A DNA stretch of 41,655 nucleotides from Obelidium mucronatum (Eukaryota; Chytridiomycota; Chytridiomycetes; Chytridiales; Chytriomycetaceae). Of this stretch, positions 34,620-41,655 are shown piece by piece; the stretch's first letter is position 1; each line of letters begins with the position of its first letter. The stretch spans positions 1 through 41,655 of the forward strand of contig JAIVFH010000237.1 of NCBI GenBank assembly GCA_025765595.1, given 5' to 3'. Below the pieces are notes generated by a model that searched no databases, was not told the DNA's origin, and was given only the letters and a program-made list of their open reading frames with translations. Made by a program: the position numbers and the translations under genes.

Positions 34620-35200
34620 GCAGGTTCTGTTTCTGTGTTGCGCTTTATACGATTGACAGCTGTCAAAAACAGCAAACTATGAAAAAAAAAACTCTTTTTT
34701 CTTTGGAACCAGGGCGGCCCTTGAAATAAAGCCGGCTGTCAAAAATAAAATTTGTGTCTTGACAAACTGATTACCATAACAGATGTCCGCCTGCCTGTTT
34801 CTTTAGTTTTGGCTGCTATGAGGCATCTCAAAAATGGAGAAAAGTCTGGGCAAGGCTTCTTCAAAGTTTGGAAGAGATGCGAGCCAGGTAGAGCGCGTGA
34901 AAACTAGAAAAGGGAATTCAAAACAAAAGGCTCCTGCCCACTTTACGCAAGAAGCCGGTGTGCTAGCGTGGCGCCGTTGGCACGCCTATGTTGGCAGAAA
35001 TTCCGCGCACAACACGAAAGAAAAAAGAGGTTGCCGATTTGTGGCAGAAACCATGTGTAGAGCAATTTTTTTTTTTTGTTTTTGCTTTGGCGCAGTACTT
35101 GCCGCCATTGTTGAAAGCAATAGTGACCACAGACTCCATGGAGCGAGCGCCAAATTATGCAGGATGTGTCTTGGAGATTTTTGCGTGCAGCCGCGAAAAA

Positions 35201-35318
35201 AACTACAGCACACTGTATTCCCGCGTGGTCTCCCACCGCAGTACTGACAATGCCATCACCAGCTTAACTTCGGAGATCGGACGGGATCCGGTGCTTTTTG
35301 GTGTGTATGGCCGTAGTT
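35201..35318 (-). rRNA. 5S ribosomal RNA
   Basis: Gene body equals the reference. The upstream A-CTC-T segment is altered (one more A, one less T). Confidence 0.95.
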
Positions 35319-35900
35319 GCAGGTTCTGTTTCTGTGTTGCGCTTTATACGATTGACAGCTGTCAAAAACAGCAAACTATGAAAAAAAAAAACTCTTTTTC
35401 TTTGGAACCAGGGCGGCCCTTGAAATAAAGCCGGCTGTCAAAAAATAAAATTTGTTGTCTTGACAACTGATTACCATAACAGATGTCCGCCTGCCTGTTT
35501 CTTTAGTTTTGGCTGCTATGAGGCATCTCAAAAATGGAGAAAAGTCTGGCAAGGCTTCTTCAAAGTTTGGAAGAGATGCGAGCCAGGTAGAGCGCGTGAA
35601 AACTAGAAAAGGGAATTCAAAACAAAAGGCTCCTGCCCACTTTACGCAAGAAGCCGGTGTGGCTAGCGTGGCGCCGTTGCACGCCTATGTTGGCATAAAT
35701 TCCCGCGCACAACACGAAAAGAAAAAAGAGGGTTGCCGTTGTGTGGCAGAAACCATGTGTAGAGCAATTTTTTTTTTTGTTTTGCTTTGGCGCAGTACTT
35801 GCCGCCATTGTTGAAAGCAATAGTGCCACAGACTCCATGGAGCGAGCGCCAGCATTATGCAGGATGTGTCTTGGAGATTTTTGCGTGCAGCCGCGAAAAA

Positions 35901-36017
35901 AACTACAGCACACTGATTCCCGCGTGGTCTCCCACCGCAGTACTGACAATGCCATCACCAGCTTAACTTCGGAGATCGGACGGGATCCGGTGCTTTTTGG
36001 TGTGTATGGCCGTAGTT
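35901..36017 (-). rRNA. 5S ribosomal RNA, 1-nt deletion
   Basis: 117 nt, one base lost near nt 102-104 (CACTGATTCCC on plus). The surrounding unit has many indels. Confidence 0.82.
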
Positions 36018-36609
36018 GCAGGTTCTGTTTCTGTGTTGCGCTTTATACGATTGACAGCTGTCAAAAACAGCAAACTATGAAAAAAAAAACTCTTTTTCTT
36101 TGGAACCAGGGGCGGCCCTTGAAATAAGCCGGCTGTCAAAAAATAAAATTTGTTGTCTGACAGACTGATTACCATAACAGATGTCCGCTGCTGTTTCTTT
36201 AGTTTTGGCTGCTATGAGGCATCTCAAAAAATGGAGAAAAGTCTGGGCAAGGCTTCTTCAAAGTTTGGAAGAGATGCAGCCAGGTAGAGCGCGTGAAAAC
36301 TAGAAAAGGGAATTCAAAACAAAAGGCTCCTGCCCACTTTACGCAAGAAGCCGGTGTGCTAGCGTGGCGCCGTTGGCACGCCTATGTTGGCAGAAATTCC
36401 GCGCACAACACGAAAGAAAAAAGAGGTTGCCGATTTGTGGCAGAAACCATGTGTAGAGCAATTTTTTTTTTTGTTTTTGCTTGGCGCAGTACTTGCCGCC
36501 ATTGTTGAAAGCAATAGTGACCACAGGACTCCATGGAGCGAGCGCCAAATTATGCAGGATGTGTCTTGGAGATTTTTGCGTGCAGCCGCGAAAAAAAACT
36601 ACAGCACAC

Positions 36610-37007
36610 AAAGCCGGCTGTCAAATGGAGAAAAGTCTGGGCAAGGCTTCTTCAAAGTTTGGAAGAGATGCGAGCCAGGTAGAGCGCGTGAAAACTAGAA
36701 AAGGGGAATTCAAAACAAAAGGCTCCTGCCCACTTTACGCAAGAAGCCGGTGTGCTAGCGTGGGCGCCGTTGGCACGCCTATGTTGGCAGAAATTCCGCG
36801 CACAACACGAAAAGAAAAAAGAGGTTGCCGATTTGTGGCAGAAACCATGTGTAGAGCAATTTTTTTTTTTGTTTTTGCTTTGGGCGCAGTACTTGCCGCC
36901 ATTGTTGAAAGCAATAGTGACCACAGACTCCATGGAGCGAGCGCCAAATTATGCAGGATGTGTCTTGGAGATTTTTGCGTGCAGCCGCGAAAAAAACTAC
37001 AGCACAC
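36610..37007. repeat. Short unit, 1 copy
   Basis: 398 bp with extra G at about 36705, 36763 and 36884. Confidence 0.91.
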
Positions 37008-37113
37008 TGTATTCCCGCGTGGTCTCCCAACCGCAGTAACTGACAATGCCATCACCAGCTTAACTTCGGAGATCGGACGGGATCCGGTGCTTTTGGTGTG
37101 TATGGCCGTAGTT
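36995..37113 (-). rRNA. 5S ribosomal RNA, three 1-nt indels
   Basis: 119 nt with insertions in CCCAACCG and GTAACTG (plus strand) and a deletion in the T5 run near 37094. Two of the changes fall in box C, so either the copy is damaged or the consensus is poor here. Confidence 0.75.
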
Positions 37114-37710
37114 GCAGGTTCTGTTTCTGTGTTGCGCTTTATACGATTGACAGCTGTCAAAACAGCAAACTATGAAAAAAAAAACTCTTTTTTCTTTGGA
37201 ACCAGGGCGGCCCTTGAAATAAAGCCGGCTGTCAAAAAATAAAATTTGTTGTCTTGACAAACTGATTACCATAACAGATGTCCGCCTGCCTGTTTCTTTA
37301 GTTTTGGCTGCTATGAGGCATCTCAAAAATGGAGAAAAGTCTGGGCAAGGCTTCTTCAAAGTTTGGAAGAGATGCGAGCCAGGTAGAGCGCGTGAAAACT
37401 AGAAAAGGGAATTCAAAACAAAAGGCTCCTGCCCACTTTACGCAAGAAGCCGGTGTGCTAGCGTGGCGCCTGTTGGCACGCCTATGTTGGCAGAAATTCC
37501 GCGCACAACACGAAAAGAAAAAAGAGGTTGCCGATTTGTGGCAGAAACCATGTGTAGAGCAATTTTTTTTTTTTTGTTTTTGCTTTGGCGCAGTACTTGC
37601 CGCCATTGTTGAAAGCAATAGTGACCACAGACTCCATGGAGCGAGCGCCAAATTATGCAGGATGTGTCTTGGAGATTTTTGCGTGCAGCCGCGAAAAAAC
37701 TACAGCACAC

Positions 37711-38500
37711 AAAGCCGGCTGTCAAATGGAGAAAAGTCTGGGCAAGGCTTCTTCAAAGTTTGGAAGAGATGCGAGCCAGGTAGAGCGCGTGAAAACTAGA
37801 AAAGGGAATTCAAAACAAAAGGCTCCTGCCCACTTTACGCAAGAAGCCGGTGTGCTAGCGTGGCGCCGTTGGCACGCCTATGTTGGCAGAAAATTCCGCG
37901 CACAACACGAAAAGAAAAAAGAGGTTGCCGATTTGTGGCAGAAACCATGTGTAGAGCAATTTTTTTTTTTTGTTTTTGCTTTGGCGCAGTACTTGCCGCC
38001 ATTGTTGAAAGCAATAGTGACCACAGACTCCATGGAGCGAGCGCCAAATTATGCAGGATGTGTCTTGGAGATTTTTGCGTGCAGAGCCGCGAAAAAAACT
38101 ACAGGCACACAAAGCCGGCTGTCAAATGGAGAAAAGTCTGGGCAAGGCTTCTTCAAAGTTTGGAAGAGAGGCGAGCCAGGTAGAGCGCGTGAAAACTAGA
38201 AACGGGAATTCAAAACAAAAGGCTCCTGCCCACTTTACGCAAGAAGCCGTGTGCTAGCGTGGCGCCGTGGCACGCCTATGTTGGCAGAATTCCGCGCACA
38301 ACACGAAAAGAAAAAAGAGGTTGCCGATTTGTGGCAGAAACCATGTGTAGAGCAATTTTTTTTTTTTGTTTTTGCTTGGCGCAGTACTTGCGCCATTGGT
38401 GAAAGCAATAGTGACCACAGACTCCATGGAGCGAGCGCCAAATTATGCAGGATGTGTCTTGGAGATTTTTGCGTGCAGCCGCGAAAAAACTACAGCACAC
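37711..38500. repeat. Short units, 2 copies
   Basis: Boundary at 38110. The first has GCAGAGCCGCG and CAGGCACAC at its right end; the second has about ten small losses and runs into the truncated 5S. Confidence 0.9.
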
Positions 38501-38543
38501 ATCGGACGGGATCCGGTGCTTTTTGGTGTGTATGGCCGTAGTT
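38488..38543 (-). pseudogene. Truncated 5S, internal 62 bp missing
   Basis: Only gene nt 1-43 and 106-118 remain; the plus strand goes from CAGCACAC straight into ATCGGACGGG. The loss removes boxes A and C and half of the secondary structure, while TATA, palindrome, start and T6 terminator persist. It cannot give a normal 5S RNA. The left breakpoint is the same as in the short units. A misassembled junction is possible. Confidence 0.88.
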
Positions 38544-39124
38544 GCAGGTTCTGTTTCTGTGTTGCGCTTTATACGATTGACAGCTGTCAAAAACAGCAAA
38601 CTATGAAAAAAAAACTCTTTTTTCTTTGGAACCAGGGCGGCCCTTGAAATAAAGCCGGCTGTCAAAAAATAAAATTTGTTGTCTTGACAAACTGATTACC
38701 ATAACAGATGTCCGCCTGCCTGTTTCTTTAGTTTTGGCTGCTATGAGGCATCTCAAAAATGGAGAAAAGTCTGGGCAAGGCTTCTTCAAAGTTTGGAAGA
38801 GATGCGAGCCAGGTAGAGCGCGTGAAAACTAGAAAAGGGAATTCAAAACAAAAGGCTCCTGCCCACTTTACGCAAGAAGCCGGTGTGCTAGCGTGGCGCC
38901 GTTGGCACGCCTATGTTGGCAGAAATTCCGCGCACAACACGAAAAGAAAAAGAGGTTGCCGATTTGTGGCAGAAACCATGTGTAGAGCAATTTTTTTTTT
39001 TTTGTTTTGCTTTGGCGCAGTACTTGCCGCCATTGTTGAAAGCAATAGTGACCACAGACTCCATGGAGCGAGCGCCAATTATGCAGGATGTGTCTTGGAG
39101 ATTTTTGCGTGCAGCCGCGAAAAA

Positions 39125-39243
39125 AACTACAGCACACTGTATTCCCGCGTGGTCTCCCACCGCAGTACTGACAATGCCATCACCAGCTTAACTTCGGAGA
39201 TCGGACGGGATCCGGTGCTTTTTGGGTGTGTATGGCCGTAGTT
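39125..39243 (-). rRNA. 5S ribosomal RNA, 1-nt insertion
   Basis: 119 nt, one extra base in TTTGGGTGTG (plus). Its upstream palindrome has lost the central A (TTGAC-GCTGTCAA). Confidence 0.85.
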
Positions 39244-39826
39244 GCAGGTTCTGTTTCTGTGTTGCGCTTTATACGATTGACGCTGTCAAAAACAGCAAAC
39301 TATGAAAAAAAAACTCTTTTTTCTTTGGAACCAGGGCGGCCCTTGAAATAAAGCCGGCTGTCAAAAAATAAAATTTGTTGTCTTGAACAAACTGATTACC
39401 ATAACAGATGTCCGCCTGCCTGTTTCTTTAGTTTTGGCTGCTATGAGGCATCTCAAAAATGGAGAAAAGTCTGGGCAAGGCTTCTTCAAAGTTTGGAAGA
39501 GATGCGAGCCAGGTAGAGCGCGTGAAAACTAGAAAAGGGAATTCAAAACAAAAGGCTCCTGCCCACTTTACGCAAGAAGCCGGTGTGCTAGCGTGGCGCC
39601 GTTGGCACGCCTATGTTGGCAGAAATTCCGCGCACAACACGAAAAGAAAAAAGAGGTTGCCGATTTGTGGCAGAAACCATGTGTAGAGCAATTTTTTTTT
39701 TTTGTTTTTGCTTTGGCGCAGTACTTGCCGCCATTGTTGAAAGCAATAGTGACCACAGACTCCATGGAGCGAGCGCCAAATTATGCAGGATGTGTCTTGG
39801 AGATTTTTGCGTGCAGCCGCGAAAAA

Positions 39827-39944
39827 AACTACAGCACACTGTATTCCCGCGTGGTCTCCCACCGCAGTACTGACAATGCCATCACCAGCTTAACTTCGGA
39901 GATCGGACGGGATCCGGTGCTTTTTGGTGTGTATGGCCGTAGTT
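39827..39944 (-). rRNA. 5S ribosomal RNA
   Basis: Equal to the reference; the array is clean again from here on. Confidence 0.96.
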
Positions 39945-40542
39945 GCAGGTTCTGTTTCTGTGTTGCGCTTTATACGATTGACAGCTGTCAAAAACAGCAA
40001 ACTATGAAAAAAAAAACTCTTTTTTCTTTGGAACCAGGGCGGCCCTTGAAATAAAGCCGGCTGTCAAAAAATAAAATTTGTTGTCTTGACAAACTGATTA
40101 CCATAACAGATGTCCGCCTGCCTGTTTCTTTAGTTTTGGCTGCTATGAGGCATCTCAAAAATGGAGAAAAGTCTGGGCAAGGCTTCTTCAAAGTTTGGAA
40201 GAGATGCGAGCCAGGTAGAGCGCGTGAAAACTAGAAAAGGGAATTCAAAACAAAAGGCTCCTGCCCACTTTACGCAAGAAGCCGGTGTGCTAGCGTGGCG
40301 CCGTTGGCACGCCTATGTTGGCAGAAATTCCGCGCACAACACGAAAAGAAAAAAGAGGTTGCCGATTTGTGGCAGAAACCATGTGTAGAGCAATTTTTTT
40401 TTTTTTGTTTTTGCTTTGGCGCAGTACTTGCCGCCATTGTTGAAAGCAATAGTGACCACAGACTCCATGGAGCGAGCGCCAAATTATGCAGGATGTGTCT
40501 TGGAGATTTTTGCGTGCAGCCGCGAAAAAAACTACAGCACAC

Positions 40543-41335
40543 AAAGCCGGCTGTCAAATGGAGAAAAGTCTGGGCAAGGCTTCTTCAAAGTTTGGAAGAG
40601 ATGCGAGCCAGGTAGAGCGCGTGAAAACTAGAAAAGGGAATTCAAAACAAAAGGCTCCTGCCCACTTTACGCAAGAAGCCGGTGTGCTAGCGTGGCGCCG
40701 TTGGCACGCCTATGTTGGCAGAAATTCCGCGCACAACACGAAAAGAAAAAAGAGGTTGCCGATTTGTGGCAGAAACCATGTGTAGAGCAATTTTTTTTTT
40801 TTTGTTTTTGCTTTGGCGCAGTACTTGCCGCCATTGTTGAAAGCAATAGTGACCACAGACTCCATGGAGCGAGCGCCAAATTATGCAGGATGTGTCTTGG
40901 AGATTTTTGCGTGCAGCCGCGAAAAAAACTACAGCACACAAAGCCGGCTGTCAAATGGAGAAAAGTCTGGGCAAGGCTTCTTCAAAGTTTGGAAGAGATG
41001 CGAGCCAGGTAGAGCGCGTGAAAACTAGAAAAGGGAATTCAAAACAAAAGGCTCCTGCCCACTTTACGCAAGAAGCCGGTGTGCTAGCGTGGCGCCGTTG
41101 GCACGCCTATGTTGGCAGAAATTCCGCGCACAACACGAAAAGAAAAAAGAGGTTGCCGATTTGTGGCAGAAACCATGTGTAGAGCAATTTTTTTTTTTTT
41201 TTTTTGCTTTGGCGCAGTACTTGCCGCCATTGTTGAAAGCAATAGTGACCACAGACTCCATGGAGCGAGCGCCAAATTATGCAGGATGTGTCTTGGAGAT
41301 TTTTGCGTGCAGCCGCGAAAAAAACTACAGCACAC
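40543..41335. repeat. Short units, 2 copies
   Basis: 397 and 396 bp, boundary at 40939; clean sequence apart from the G-less T tract in the second. Confidence 0.93.
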
Positions 41336-41440
41336 TGTATTCCCGCGTGGTCTCCCACCGCAGTACTGACAATGCCATCACCAGCTTAACTTCGGAGATC
41401 GGACGGGATCCGGTGCTTTTTGGTGTGTATGGCCGTAGTT
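41323..41440 (-). rRNA. 5S ribosomal RNA, last in window
   Basis: Equal to the reference. The core on its left has an uninterrupted T18 tract (about 41188-41205). Confidence 0.96.
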
Positions 41441-41655
41441 GCAGGTTCTGTTTCTGTGTTGCGCTTTATACGATTGACAGCTGTCAAAAACAGCAAACTA
41501 TGAAAAAAAAAACTCTTTTTTCTTTGGAACCAGGGCGGCCCTTGAAATAAAGCCGGCTGTCAAAAAATAAAATTTGTTGTCTTGACAAACTGATTACCAT
41601 AACAGATGTCCGCCTGCCTGTTTCTTTAGTTTTGGCTGCTATGAGGCATCTCAAA

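Larger units (their letters stand above)
1..41655. repeat. Tandem 5S rDNA array with two unit sizes
   Basis: The whole window is head-to-tail copies of one repeat family. Long units of about 703 bp contain a minus-strand 5S rRNA gene. Short units of about 396 bp lack most of the gene and most of its upstream spacer. I count 42 unit steps of the long type and 30 of the short type between the first 5S at base 1 and the last at 41323; 42 x 702.5 plus 30 x 396.5, minus the 62-bp loss at 38500, accounts for the distance. Both window ends fall inside the array. No unrelated DNA interrupts it. 5S arrays separate from the 18S-28S locus are common in eukaryotes; whether this one is chromosomal or extrachromosomal cannot be told from the sequence. 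Confidence 0.97.

Noticed and set aside
36481..37242. Longest open frame, 253 codons, plus strand
   Set aside because: It runs through core, terminator, the antisense of a 5S gene and spacer, and exists only because of local indels. The same sequence in neighbouring units is closed or in another frame. All open frames in the window behave this way on both strands.
1..41655. CRISPR array or bacterial repeat region
   Set aside because: Units are 396-703 bp, contain a eukaryotic 5S gene with Pol III signals, and have no variable spacers of CRISPR length.
1..41655. Plant or animal origin
   Set aside because: The 5S shares GCACCGGATCCC with plants and TGGGAGACC with animals, but CCCGTCCGATC and GTTAAGCTGG fit fungi or protists better. 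The evidence is too weak to name a group, so none is claimed.

Overview
The window is one uninterrupted tandem array of eukaryotic 5S ribosomal RNA genes. I find no protein-coding gene, no 18S/28S rDNA, no tRNA, no CRISPR array and no mobile-element gene. The array enters at base 1 inside a 5S gene and leaves at base 41655 inside a spacer, so it continues on both sides.

All 5S genes lie on the minus strand. I count 43 loci: one cut by the window edge, one badly truncated (38488-38543), one rearranged near its 3' part (19531-19645), and 40 of full or nearly full length. The consensus gene is 118 nt. It has a closing stem of nt 1-9 with nt 110-118, recognisable internal-promoter boxes A and C, a TATAAA at -30 to -25, a C at -1, and a T7 terminator.

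Two unit types are interspersed. The long (L) unit, about 703 bp, holds the 5S gene, its roughly 215-bp upstream spacer and a 381-bp core. The short (S) unit, about 396 bp, holds the same core, 5S nt 106-118 with the terminator, and a 15-bp island of the spacer. S therefore equals L minus two blocks of about 213 and 93 bp. There are 30 S units in 18 runs of one to five. The order from left to right is LLS LLLLLL S L S LL S LLL S L SS LLL SS LL SSS LL SS L SSSSS L S LLL SS LLL S LLL S LL S LLL S L SS L(truncated)LL SS L, with no strict higher-order period.

The core is present in all units (about 73 copies against about 42 usable 5S genes). It carries a T11-T15 tract and several inverted repeats. 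It could encode a second small RNA, but I recognise none.

Units in most of 5.6-17.8, 25.8-33.8 and 39.6-41.6 kb look the same by eye. Stretches at about 2.3-5.6, 17.8-18.3, 21.7-23.2, 24.6-25.0 and 34.0-39.3 kb carry many small indels. Some variants there are shared by neighbouring units and so look real. Others are isolated homopolymer or single-base indels that could be unpolished long-read errors.

Organism: a eukaryote. The 5S body has the CCCGTCCGATC and GTTAAGC signatures, which argue against an animal and fit a fungus or a protist. I cannot place it more closely.
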